DNA from: JAAYCI01 sp964370045
GTDB lineage: Bacteria > Bacillota > Clostridia > Oscillospirales > Ruminococcaceae
Direction: 5' to 3'
DNA: 64,000 bases
NCBI GenBank assembly: GCA_964370045.1
Contig: CAYJGZ010000001.1
Location: 62,001 to 126,000, forward strand
Part shown: positions 15,708 through 23,842 of the stretch, in pieces
Position numbering within the stretch: position 1 is the first letter of the stretch
Layout: every line of letters begins with the position of its first letter
Program-made: the position numbers and the translations under genes
The notes under the pieces: model-generated
What the model saw: only the letters and a program-made list of their open reading frames with translations
Databases searched by the model: none
Told to the model about the DNA's origin: nothing

Positions 15708-17168
15708 GTGTCAAATATAAATGTTTCAAATCTCACCTTTGCCCATGACGGAAGCCATGAAAATATATTTGAAAACGCAAGCTTTAATATTGATACGTCG
15801 TGGAAGCTTGGTTTAATCGGAAGAAATGGAAGAGGAAAGACAACACTGCTAAATCTTTTTATGGGAAAATATGAATTTGGCGGAAGGATTTTAAGCAAAG
15901 CTATATTTTCGTATTTTCCGTATAAAGTTTCTGATGGCGAAAAAAACGTAGCTGATATTATTGGTGATGACTGGCAAATATACAGAGAACTATCCCTGCT
16001 TAATATACCCGAAGAAATACTTTTCAGACCTTTTAAGACACTTTCCGAGGGAGAAAAAACAAAGATACTGCTTGCATCAATGTTTACAAAAGAAAATAAT
16101 TTCCTGCTCATAGATGAGCCCACCAATCACCTGGATGCCTTTGGCAGAAAAACGCTTAGCGATTACCTCAAAAAGAAACAAGGGTTTATTTTGGTGTCGC
16201 ACGACAGATATTTTTTGGACAACTGTATTGACCATGTTATGTCAATAAATAAGTCGAATATTGAAATAGTTTGCGGCAACTTTTCGTCCTGGAATGAAAA
16301 CAAGCGCCTGAGGGATAACTTTGAGATAGAGCAAAATGCGAAAATAAAGCAGGAGATTAGAAGGCTGTCCGAAACCGCTAAGGAAAAGTCCATATGGTCA
16401 GATAGGGTGGAGGCCACAAAGTCACGAAGAATAAACCCCGAGGCGGTGGACAGGGGATATATCGGGCACAAAGCAGCAAAAATGATGAAACGTTCTAAAG
16501 CTATTGAAAAGCGTGTCCAAAGCCAAATCTCTGAAAAAGAGACACTGCTCAAAAATATTGAAACTGCGGATGAGCTAAAAATTGCCCCGCTCACATTTCA
16601 CTCAAAGCGACTTTTTCAGGGAGAGAAAATCTCTGTTTTCTATGATGATGTCGTCCTTGAAAACTTAAACTTTCAAATCACGCAGGGGCAAAAAGTAAAT
16701 ATCAGCGGAAAAAACGGTAGCGGAAAATCAAGCTTAATCAAAATGATTTTAGGTGAGAATATAAAATACACCGGTAATTTTTTCAAAGCTCAGGGGCTGG
16801 TAATATCATATGTTTCACAGGATACGTCATTTTTGAGCGGTAAATTGACCAAGTTTGAAAGTAAGGCAGGGCTTGATGTCAGCTTGTTTCGAGCGATTTT
16901 AAGGAAGCTTGATTTTTCTCGGGATAGCTTTGAAAGGCCTATTGAAAGCTATAGCGATGGCCAAAAGAAAAAAGTGCTTATAGCGGCATCTCTCTCTCGA
17001 AAGGCACATGTGTATATTTGGGATGAGCCGCTAAACTATATTGATGTTTTGTCTCGAATACAGATTGAAAACCTAATCAAAGCCAGTGACATGACTTTGA
17101 TTTTTGTGGAGCACGATAAAATATTCTGCGATAATATAGCAGACACTACCATACAGCTCGATGCTTAA
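15708..17168 (+). CDS. Lsa-like ABC-F ribosomal-protection ATPase
   Basis: A 486-residue ABC-F protein: two ABC modules, no membrane segment. Module 1 has Walker A GRNGRGKT (38-45), signature LSEGEK (112-117) and Walker B LLIDEP (133-138). Module 2 has Walker A GKNGSGKS (334-341), signature YSDGQKK (415-421) and Walker B VYIWDEP (435-441). Between them is a lysine/arginine-rich linker (about 195-300) of the kind that reaches the peptidyl-transferase centre. Phrases such as DTSWKLGLIGRNGRGKTTLL and HKAAKMMKRSK closely resemble Lsa-type proteins, which displace lincosamides, pleuromutilins and streptogramin A. GTG start with GAGGG upstream. The gene is visibly more AT-rich than pepP and efp, suggesting acquisition. 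Resistance is inferred. Confidence 0.88.
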   Translation: MSNINVSNLTFAHDGSHENIFENASFNIDTSWKLGLIGRNGRGKTTLLNLFMGKYEFGGRILSKAIFSYFPYKVSDGEKNVADIIGDDWQIYRELSLLNIPEEILFRPFKTLSEGEKTKILLASMFTKENNFLLIDEPTNHLDAFGRKTLSDYLKKKQGFILVSHDRYFLDNCIDHVMSINKSNIEIVCGNFSSWNENKRLRDNFEIEQNAKIKQEIRRLSETAKEKSIWSDRVEATKSRRINPEAVDRGYIGHKAAKMMKRSKAIEKRVQSQISEKETLLKNIETADELKIAPLTFHSKRLFQGEKISVFYDDVVLENLNFQITQGQKVNISGKNGSGKSSLIKMILGENIKYTGNFFKAQGLVISYVSQDTSFLSGKLTKFESKAGLDVSLFRAILRKLDFSRDSFERPIESYSDGQKKKVLIAASLSRKAHVYIWDEPLNYIDVLSRIQIENLIKASDMTLIFVEHDKIFCDNIADTTIQLDA

Positions 17169-17263
17169 ATTAAAACACGCAAATCCTGATGTGTAGAGTG
17201 TAAAGAGTATCGCTTTACAATGAGTGAGGGGCGTAATTGTCTACCGAAAAAGAGTGTCGGTGC

Positions 17264-17292
17264 TTGAAAAAAACGCTCAAATGGGATAGAAT
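17264..17292 (+). promoter_or_regulatory. Sigma-A promoter of efp
   Basis: TTGAAA (17264-17269), a 17-base spacer and TAGAAT (17287-17292), about 140 bases before efp. This gives efp its own promoter downstream of the ABC-F gene. Confidence 0.7.
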
Positions 17293-17434
17293 ATAAAGGC
17301 AAGGGCACGCTTTGTCCGGATTTGCGAATACAATGAGGACGATGTATGCCAATATAAACTAAATGTAAAAACAGAGGCTTTTATGCAGTTTCAACTCATG
17401 TAGACACTGCCTAAGCCCGATATGGAGGAATACG

Positions 17435-17992
17435 ATGATTTCAGCAGGAGATTTCCGAAACGGTGTCACCTTTGAGCAGGACGGACAGGTACTTCAGGTG
17501 GTGGAGTTTCAGCATGTGAAGCCGGGCAAGGGCAGTGCCTTTGTGCGCACAAAGACGAAAAACGTTATGACGGGGGCGGTGACAGAGTGCACCTACAACC
17601 CCTCTGATAAGTTCCCCGCGGCGCAGATAGACCGCAGGGAGATGCAGTACCTGTATGAGGATGACGGGCTGTACTACTTTATGGACACCGAGACATACGA
17701 GCAGATTCCACTGAACGAGAAGGACCTTACGGACAGCTTTAAGTTCGTAAAGGAAAACGAAGTGGTGAAGGTGCTTAGCTACAAGGGCAATGTGTTTGGG
17801 GTAGAGCCGCCCAACTTTGTGGTGCTGAAAATCACCGAAACAGAGCCGGGAATGAAGGGCAACACCGCTACAAACACCCTAAAGCCCGCTACGCTGGAGA
17901 CAGGCGCTGAAGTGAGAGTGCCGTTGTTCATCAATGAGGGTGAGGAAATACGTGTGGACACCCGTACGGGCGAGTATATGGAGCGTGCATAG
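17435..17992 (+). CDS. efp: Elongation factor P
   Basis: Rescues ribosomes stalled at polyproline. The 185-residue protein has the three beta-barrel domains of full-length EF-P; the modification loop KPGKGSAF carries lysine 32 at the tip. Domain III ends with the typical VRVPLFINEGEEIRVDTRTGEYMER pattern (conserved residues GxxIxVDTRTGxYxxR). ATG 17435 has GGAGG upstream. No modification gene (yfcM, earP, ymfI-like) is visible in the window. Confidence 0.97.
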   Translation: MISAGDFRNGVTFEQDGQVLQVVEFQHVKPGKGSAFVRTKTKNVMTGAVTECTYNPSDKFPAAQIDRREMQYLYEDDGLYYFMDTETYEQIPLNEKDLTDSFKFVKENEVVKVLSYKGNVFGVEPPNFVVLKITETEPGMKGNTATNTLKPATLETGAEVRVPLFINEGEEIRVDTRTGEYMERA

Positions 17993-18086
17993 ATAGGTGC
18001 ATGAACGATTGTAATGGAATTGTAAAGGCAGTGTTTGGTTTACAAAAAGTATTAAACACATATAAGTATCCTGAGAGGAAAACAAC

Positions 18087-18494
18087 ATGACACTTTCTGA
18101 GAGAGCGGCCTACATCAAGGGGCTTGCCGAAGGCCTTGAGCTAAGCAGCGACAAAAAGGAAATTCGAGTAATCAAAGAGATGATGGAGCTTATGAGCGAG
18201 ATGGCAAGCGACGTTGAGGACCTTGGCATGGGCGTGAAGGAGCTTTACGATGCAGTAGAGCAGCTGGATGAGGACCTTGACATTGTGGAGGGTGAAGTGT
18301 TTGGCGAGGTGCAGGAGGACTATGTGGAGGAGATGTACGAAATCACCTGCCCCCACTGCGACCAAACTGTCCAGCTGGATGAAGAGGTGCTGCTGGGTGG
18401 AGATGTGATTTGCTGCATGTGTGGCGAAAAGATAGAGATAGAGATAGACGAATGTGAGCCTGTGGATGAGGCAGAAAAGGATGACAAGGGCTAA
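18087..18494 (+). CDS. CD1247-type protein with C-terminal zinc ribbon
   Basis: A 135-residue acidic protein. The N-terminal half (about 1-60: YIKGLAEGLELSSDKKEIRVI and a methionine-rich helix) matches the CD1247 N-terminal domain found in Clostridia, and the C-terminal half has a CPHC...CCMCG four-cysteine zinc ribbon. The function is unknown. It follows efp by about 95 bases and is closed by a terminator, so it probably shares the efp transcript. The gene pair is conserved in Clostridia to my knowledge. Confidence 0.8.
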   Translation: MTLSERAAYIKGLAEGLELSSDKKEIRVIKEMMELMSEMASDVEDLGMGVKELYDAVEQLDEDLDIVEGEVFGEVQEDYVEEMYEITCPHCDQTVQLDEEVLLGGDVICCMCGEKIEIEIDECEPVDEAEKDDKG

Positions 18495-18656
18495 AATATT
18501 GCATTAACGATGTTTTTGGCTGTAAAGGTGAATAGGTTTACACGTAAAACACCGAGTGTAAGCACCACACAGCCGTGTAGAAACATGTAGCGTGGTGGTG
18601 CGGCGTGGATGTGATACAGGACAAGCCACTTGGCTGAAATACAAAAAGTATAAGTC

Positions 18657-18697
18657 GCCACAAATTGTACATTGAGTACAGTTTGTGGCGGCTTTTT
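18657..18697 (+). terminator. Intrinsic terminator after the CD1247-type gene
   Basis: GCCACAAA (18657-18664) pairs with TTTGTGGC (18682-18689), with an inner TGTAC/GTACA pairing, followed by GGCTTTTTG. Confidence 0.8.
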
Positions 18698-18703
18698 GCG
18701 TGT

Positions 18704-18747
18704 AAAAATAGATAGTGCGGACACAAGCGTCCACACTATCTATTTTT
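18704..18747. terminator. Bidirectional terminator between convergent genes
   Basis: AAAAATAGATAGTG (18704-18717) pairs perfectly with CACTATCTATTTTT (18734-18747), with GGAC/GTCC inside. The A and T runs on the two arms serve both strands: the plus-strand efp unit and the minus-strand metalloprotease. Confidence 0.85.
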
Positions 18748-18755
18748 GGTTGCTA

Positions 18756-19268
18756 CTATTTTTTGCGCAGTAGCCTTTTAAGCCAGCCCTCTTTTTTCGT
18801 GGGGGTGTGCGTAGCGCTTTGGGCGGCGGATGCGGCGGCCATCTTCTTTGGGGAGACGCTCCCTGTGCCATGCTCGCTTTTTTCCCTCGCCATATCCTCT
18901 GCCCTAAACTGCTCAAGCTGCCACTCGTCCAAATCTTCAAGGTCTCGCACATTCGCCAGCGACTCCACATGATGCGTAAGCTCGTGGTGGAGCACCTCGC
19001 GCAGTGCCTGCTGTTGTAGCTCGGGCGCTTCGCCTCCACTCACTCGCACAAAAGAGCCGTAGTAAATGGTGATGTATCGCCCAAGGCCATAGGGGTCTAC
19101 GTTGTACTCGCCCATGGTGTAAAGGCCGTCGCCGTGTGAAGAGCGCAGGGTGCGAGGCGAGAGGATAATGCCGCCGTTGAGGTGGGCAAACATCTCCTCA
19201 GGCAGCTTCTCCGCCTCGGCATCGAGGTATTCCTGCGCCTGTGCAAAGCTTAGGGTTGGGTGTCGCAT
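18756..19268 (-). CDS. Minimal zincin metallopeptidase-like protein
   Basis: A 170-residue protein of the 'metallopeptidase family' (DUF1025-type minimal zincin). The active-site HExxH is HELTH at 95-99, inside REVLHHELTHHVESL. The N-terminal half (EKLPEEMFAHLNGGI, LGRYITIYYGSF) matches the family; the C-terminal 60 residues are a charged, low-complexity extension ending KKEGWLKRLLRKK. No signal peptide, so it is probably cytosolic. A physiological substrate is unknown. It stands alone between two terminator-bounded units. Confidence 0.82.
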   Translation of the reverse strand: MRHPTLSFAQAQEYLDAEAEKLPEEMFAHLNGGIILSPRTLRSSHGDGLYTMGEYNVDPYGLGRYITIYYGSFVRVSGGEAPELQQQALREVLHHELTHHVESLANVRDLEDLDEWQLEQFRAEDMAREKSEHGTGSVSPKKMAAASAAQSATHTPTKKEGWLKRLLRKK

Positions 19269-19446
19269 TGGTACCTCCCGTTATACAAGGGGTGGTGGAT
19301 AAGATACTATACGTATAAAATATATAAAATTATACGCACAGCAGGTAAAACTGCAATGAAACAACAGGCTAAAATCAGAATATATGTCAGGTAAAGCCTG
19401 TGCAAATTGAGGTGGCATAGCGCTGTGCTATCAGGATAAAGTGCGC

Positions 19447-20604
19447 TTACTTGCCGAACAAGTTTACCGCCTTGCTCATGTTTTTTATTACGGAAACGCC
19501 GAACGGACATCGCTTTTCACATCCGCCGCAGGGCAGGCAGTGAATGCCCGAGCGGGGCATTGCCTTGTAGTGTGAAACGATGGAGGGCGGTATGTTGTCC
19601 TCATCCAAAAGCGCAATGTCCAAGTAACGGTGCACGGCGGCTATGTCTATCTGTGCAGGGCAGGGCTGGCAGTGTCCGCAGTACACGCAGTGCCCCGCAA
19701 AGTCCTTTTTCATGTTTTGCAAAGCGGAAGTGTAGTCACGCTCGGCGGCGCTTGTGTCGAGGTAGGACACCGCCTGTGCTATCTCCTGCGGAGTTTGTGC
19801 GCCCAAAAGCACACTGCTTACAGCAGGGCGGCTAAGCGCATAGTGTGTGCACTGCGGCACGGTGAGCGGTGGGCTGAAGGGGCTGTGCTCCGCCGAAATC
19901 AGCTTGCCCGAGCCGAGAGCCTTCATGACGGTGATGCCTATATTGCGCTGTTCACACAGGCGGTACAGCGCCGCACGCTCGGGCTGGATGCTTCCGATGT
20001 GCTCCTTGCTAAAGCCGTTGTCCAGCATGTCCAGCGTGTAGTCAGAAGGGGGCTGTGCGTCAAACGCCATGTTGATGCTGAACATCATCATCTCGGGCAC
20101 GCCTGTCTCTATCGCCTTTTGTGCATACTGGGGGCTGTGGGAGGAAAAGCCGATGTGCCCTATGTACCCATTTTTCTTCAGGTCCTGGACATACTCTGCA
20201 AAGCCTGTTTCAAACACACCCTTGTAGTCTTTTTCGGAGTCGATGAAAAACAGCATACCAAAGTCGATATATCCGCCGAAAATGCGTAGCATATCCTCAA
20301 AGTATTTCTTTACAGTGGGTAAATCACGGGTAATATCATACTGCTGGGATACATCCGTAGAGCCTATGTGCCCCTGAATCATCACATCCTTGCGGCGTGT
20401 GCCCAGCGCCTTTGCGATGTTTTCACGAACCTCTTTGCCCGGCATGAACACATCCATAATGTTTATGCCTGCATCGAGGGCGGCGTCTATGGTGGGCTTT
20501 ACAACCTCGTAGGGCTTTTTGTCCAGCTGCTCTGCGCCAAGGCCGATGATGCTCACCTCTTTTTGTGTAGCGCCCAGCTGCCTGTATTGCATTTGTGGAT
20601 ACAT
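19447..20604 (-). CDS. Aldo/keto-reductase-like protein with two 4Fe-4S motifs
   Basis: A 385-residue protein with an AKR-type TIM barrel (about 1-280) fused to a ferredoxin-like tail carrying CVYCGHCQPC and CLPCGGCEKRCPF, enough for two 4Fe-4S clusters. The usual AKR catalytic tyrosine region (D-x-A-x-x-YG) reads DVFMPGKE, the lysine position reads QGHIGS in place of a TK motif, and the catalytic histidine region reads FFIDSE. Only the aspartate looks conserved, so this is not an ordinary NADPH reductase. It diverges from a MarR regulator whose operators lie between them. Confidence 0.85.
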   Translation of the reverse strand: MYPQMQYRQLGATQKEVSIIGLGAEQLDKKPYEVVKPTIDAALDAGINIMDVFMPGKEVRENIAKALGTRRKDVMIQGHIGSTDVSQQYDITRDLPTVKKYFEDMLRIFGGYIDFGMLFFIDSEKDYKGVFETGFAEYVQDLKKNGYIGHIGFSSHSPQYAQKAIETGVPEMMMFSINMAFDAQPPSDYTLDMLDNGFSKEHIGSIQPERAALYRLCEQRNIGITVMKALGSGKLISAEHSPFSPPLTVPQCTHYALSRPAVSSVLLGAQTPQEIAQAVSYLDTSAAERDYTSALQNMKKDFAGHCVYCGHCQPCPAQIDIAAVHRYLDIALLDEDNIPPSIVSHYKAMPRSGIHCLPCGGCEKRCPFGVSVIKNMSKAVNLFGK

Positions 20605-20714
20605 GTGTGTTCCTCCTTGTGTTGTATAGTACGTGCTATTTTAGCGTGTATTTTGTTGGATAAGTGGGCATAGCAACATACCTGTGTGAGTTAATGAAAA
20701 CGGGTAGCCGCGTA

Positions 20715-20790
20715 AAGTAATTTCGATATTGAAACTACTTGACAGGGATTGCTTGAGTATGATAATATAGTTTCAATGTTGAAACTATAT
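20715..20790 (+). promoter_or_regulatory. marR promoter with two palindromic operators
   Basis: The -35 is TTGACA at 20739-20744 and the -10 is GATAAT or TAATAT near 20761-20768. Operator 1 (20765-20790) is a perfect inverted repeat with 12-bp arms, ATATAGTTTCAA and TTGAAACTATAT, around TG; it overlaps and follows the -10. Operator 2 (20715-20740) has arms AAGTAATTTCGAT and ATTGAAACTACTT (11 of 13 pairs) and overlaps the -35. This layout implies autorepression by the adjacent MarR protein and probable control of the divergent AKR gene. Confidence 0.8.
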
Positions 20791-20803
20791 TAGGGGTGGA
20801 AAT

Positions 20804-21217
20804 ATGAGAGAAGCATTCCATATGTTCATGAGTGCTGTTGACATTGACTGCTTTAGGTCGCTTAGGGATAGCCACATCGGAAAAAATTTATCCTATGCGG
20901 ACTTGTTGCAATTATTCATCATTAACCATAAAGAGAATATGACCGTCAGTGAGCTTGCTCAAAGGCTTAACTTGTCAAGGCCGGCCACAACGCAAAAGGT
21001 AAACGAGCTTGTAAAGCTGGGGCTTGTTGTGAAAACCGCCTCTAAAGAGGACAAGCGAGTAGTTTTTTTGTCGCTGTCTGAAAAAGTTAAATATATACCG
21101 GGAACGGCCAAGGCGGAAACAGTGTTGGATAAGGTGGAGGAGCATTTTTCTGAGGAAGAAAAACAGGTGTTCACTAAAATTTTGTACTTTATGGCAGAGT
21201 ACATGCTGGATGAGTAA
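20804..21217 (+). CDS. MarR-family transcriptional regulator
   Basis: A 137-residue winged-helix repressor. The recognition region is MTVSELAQRLNLSRPATTQKVNELVKLGLV (about 46-75; key residues SRPATTQKV), followed by the wing KTASKEDKRVVFLSLSE with its conserved D-x-R. MarR proteins usually respond to small ligands or oxidants. Two strong palindromes immediately upstream are the likely operators. The probable target besides itself is the divergent iron-sulfur AKR-like gene. Confidence 0.92.
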   Translation: MREAFHMFMSAVDIDCFRSLRDSHIGKNLSYADLLQLFIINHKENMTVSELAQRLNLSRPATTQKVNELVKLGLVVKTASKEDKRVVFLSLSEKVKYIPGTAKAETVLDKVEEHFSEEEKQVFTKILYFMAEYMLDE

Positions 21218-21273
21218 CAAGCCTTAGCGTGTGCAAAGCCGCTGTTAGCTTTGGCGTAAAAATATAAATATTG

Positions 21274-21520
21274 GGTGTGTTCAAATACGGTGATTTATTT
21301 GCTATATCCCCGCCGCAGGCGGAGGATATAACGTAAGGCAAAATGACCCTCGCCTCCACAGGCGACGGGGGACATCTTGAATATTTAGTGGGCGATTGTA
21401 CGCCCACTAAATATTCGGCGGCTTGAAAGCCGCTGTTGCCATGTTGAATACGGGGCAAGCCCCTTAATTGAGCGCCTTCTTCTTGCGCCCAGCGTATTCT
21501 AAATCACCTCTATGTGTTCA
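21274..21520. repeat. Family 1 element, long variant with extra hairpins
   Basis: Both family ends are present (GGGTGTGTTCAAA...GGTGATTT at the left, AAATCACCTCTATGTGTTCA at the right), but the element is about 247 bp rather than 120. The central TATATCCCCGCC hairpin is followed by an insert with a 16-bp perfect stem (21379-21394 with 21401-21416) and further short hairpins. No coding capacity. Confidence 0.75.
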
Positions 21521-21552
21521 TTCCCTAAATATTATAAAAGGAGGATTATAGC

Positions 21553-22089
21553 ATGAGAAAGGTAAAACTTAGCATTGCAATGAGCCTGGACGGGTATATT
21601 GCAGACAAAAACGCAGGTGTGGGGTTTCTTTCGGGAGATGGCACCGACCCCACAAACTGGGGAAGCTTTGGGCAATTTTTCGAGTCGGTAGGGGATGTGG
21701 TGATGGGGTACTCCACATATCATCAAGTTACAACAGAGCTGGCCCCGGACAACTACCCCTATACGGGGAAAAAGAGCTATGTGTTCACCTCGAAAAAATT
21801 GGAAGACATTGATGGGGTGAACTTCACAAACAAGGATGTAAGTGTACTTATAAATGAACTGAAGTCAAACGGAGACGAGGGTATCATTTGGATTAACGGC
21901 GGGGCGTCAATAGTAAACCAAGTTCTTGATGCAGGGCTAATGGACGAAATTTGCATTTCGGTAATCCCTACAATCTTGGGCGGCGGGATAAGGCTGTTCA
22001 AAGAGCGTGACTGCGAAATGAAGCTTGAATTGGTATCAACAATGTCGTATAACGGCATTACGGACCTGAGCTACATATTCCGCAAGTAA
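21553..22089 (+). CDS. DHFR/RibD-C-like reductase
   Basis: A 178-residue protein of the dihydrofolate-reductase / RibD C-terminal superfamily (COG0262). The start LSIAMSLDGYIADKNAGV, VMGYSTYHQV, and the nucleotide-loop region IIWINGGASIVNQVLDAGLMDEI are typical; the C-terminal GGGIRLF is the second glycine motif. The substrate is unknown; members include riboflavin-type reductases and many uncharacterised proteins. The ATG has AGGAGG upstream. The gene begins 33 bases after a family 1 element and has no obvious operon partner. Confidence 0.85.
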   Translation: MRKVKLSIAMSLDGYIADKNAGVGFLSGDGTDPTNWGSFGQFFESVGDVVMGYSTYHQVTTELAPDNYPYTGKKSYVFTSKKLEDIDGVNFTNKDVSVLINELKSNGDEGIIWINGGASIVNQVLDAGLMDEICISVIPTILGGGIRLFKERDCEMKLELVSTMSYNGITDLSYIFRK

Positions 22090-22116
22090 AAAGCATTCAA
22101 ATAATCACATAAGGTG

Positions 22117-22160
22117 CAAACAGCCGACGGTCTATGAAAATAGAGTCGGCTGTTTGTGCG
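22117..22160. terminator. Hairpin between convergent DHFR-like gene and purB
   Basis: CAAACAGCCGAC (22117-22128) pairs perfectly with GTCGGCTGTTTG (22145-22156). The T tract is weak on both strands, so termination is probable, not certain. Confidence 0.6.
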
Positions 22161-22286
22161 TAATTATGTAGGAATAAAGCTTGCTCTTAAAAAGGGTGCT
22201 GTGAATACATACAATTTGTATAAAATAGCAAAAATATACCTAATGGAATGCAAAAACTGTTGCATAAATAGTGACTTTAATCCCGT

Positions 22287-23729
22287 CTAAACTTTCAGCT
22301 CCTCCGAGGCGGCAATGTCCCCCTCGTGTGCGGCGAGCAGTGGGTGGATTACCTCTGCCAAAAACTCCTCCACCTGCTGTGGCGCACGGCCGACGTAGTC
22401 GCTTGGGTTGAGCGTTTGCTGCAATTCCTCAAGGCTTATGCCAAAGGCACTGTCGTTTGCGATGCGCTGTAAGAGGTCGTTTGCCAGCCCCTCCTGCTTT
22501 ACCACGGCCGCCGCCGCAAGGCTGTGCTCACGCAGGCGCTCGTGCAGCTCCTGACGGTCGCCGCCCTTTTTGACCGCACGCATCATGATGTTTTCGGTGG
22601 CCATGAACGGAAGCTCCGCCAAAATGCGCGCGTGCACCACCTTTGGGTACACCACAAGGCCATCGCACACGTTCAAAAGCAGGTTGAGTATGGCATCCGC
22701 CGCCAAAAATGCCTCCGCTACCGCAATGCGCTTGTTTGCGGAGTCGTCCAGCGTGCGCTCAAACCATTGGTTCGCCGCCGTCATGGCAGGGTTTAGGCAG
22801 TTGAGTATTAAATGACGTGACAGCGCGCAAATGCGCTCACTGCGCATGGGGTTGCGCTTGTAGGGCATGGCGGAAGAGCCTATCTGGTTTTTCTCAAACG
22901 GCTCCTCCATCTCCTTGAAGTTTTGCAGTATGCGCATATCGCTTGCAAATTTAGAGGCACTCTGCGCCATGGAGGAAAGCGCCGTTACCACGAGGTAGTC
23001 CGTCTTGCGTGAGTAGGTCTGCCCGCTGACAGGCACGACATTTTGCACGCCAACCTCGGCGGCAATATGCGCCTCCACACGCTTTATTTTTTCGCCGTCG
23101 CCCGCAAAAAGCTCCGCAAAGCTCGCCTGCGTGCCCGTAGTGCCCTTGCTGCCCAGCAGTGCCAGCGAGTTAAGGCGGTTTTCCACCTCCAAAAAGTCCA
23201 TGTAAAACTCATTCAGCCACAGGCACGCACGCTTGCCCACCGTTGTGAGCTGTGCCGGCTGAAGGTGTGTGTACGCAAGCGCAGGCAGGTCCTTGTACTG
23301 CTGTGAAAAATCCGAAAGTAGCTTTATTACACCCAGCAGTTTTTTGCGCACAAGACAAAGCGCCTGCTTCATGACGAGAATATCCGTGTTGTCGCCTACG
23401 TAGCAGCTGGTAGCGCCAAGGTGTATTATGCCCTTTGCGGTGGGGCATTGCAGGCCGTACGCCCACACGTGCGCCATTACGTCGTGGCGCACCTCACGCT
23501 CCCTTTTTTCCGCCTCGTCGTAGTTTATGTTGTTTACATTTGCTTGCAGCTCGGCTATCTGCTCGTCTGTGATGTTAAGGCCCTCCGCCTTTTCGGCACG
23601 GGCCAGCGCCACCCACAGCTTGCGCCATGTGCGGAATTTATTGTCGGGCGAAAAGATGTACTGCATCTCCTGCGAGGTGTAGCGTGTCTCAAAGGGTGAA
23701 ATATAATGTTCGTTGCGGCTGTTTGACAT
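22287..23729 (-). CDS. purB: Adenylosuccinate lyase
   Basis: Cleaves SAICAR to AICAR plus fumarate in IMP synthesis, and adenylosuccinate to AMP. The 480-residue fumarase-superfamily protein has the signature loop GSSAMPYKRNPMRSE and the general-acid region AYTHLQPAQ. ATG 23729 is chosen because family similarity starts there and AAAGGA lies upstream; an extension to 23780 would be cysteine/arginine-rich and non-conserved. It is the last gene of the minus-strand pur operon, 113 bases after purL. Confidence 0.95.
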   Translation of the reverse strand: MSNSRNEHYISPFETRYTSQEMQYIFSPDNKFRTWRKLWVALARAEKAEGLNITDEQIAELQANVNNINYDEAEKREREVRHDVMAHVWAYGLQCPTAKGIIHLGATSCYVGDNTDILVMKQALCLVRKKLLGVIKLLSDFSQQYKDLPALAYTHLQPAQLTTVGKRACLWLNEFYMDFLEVENRLNSLALLGSKGTTGTQASFAELFAGDGEKIKRVEAHIAAEVGVQNVVPVSGQTYSRKTDYLVVTALSSMAQSASKFASDMRILQNFKEMEEPFEKNQIGSSAMPYKRNPMRSERICALSRHLILNCLNPAMTAANQWFERTLDDSANKRIAVAEAFLAADAILNLLLNVCDGLVVYPKVVHARILAELPFMATENIMMRAVKKGGDRQELHERLREHSLAAAAVVKQEGLANDLLQRIANDSAFGISLEELQQTLNPSDYVGRAPQQVEEFLAEVIHPLLAAHEGDIAASEELKV

Positions 23730-23842
23730 AATAGGTGTGTCCTTTCGGTTGTGCGGCGCACAGCGCCGATTTTGTCGCAAAATAAAAGTTTTGGTGAAAA
23801 AGCAAATACTTGAAGTATATATATGCTAAAAATATACTAAAA

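Noticed and set aside
20765..20790. Link between the marR operator and the palindrome of the SD-donor repeat
   Set aside because: Both contain TAGTTT and AAACTA arms, but the inner sequences and spacing differ (TCAATGTTGA against GAAACAAGTTTC), so shared binding is not supported.
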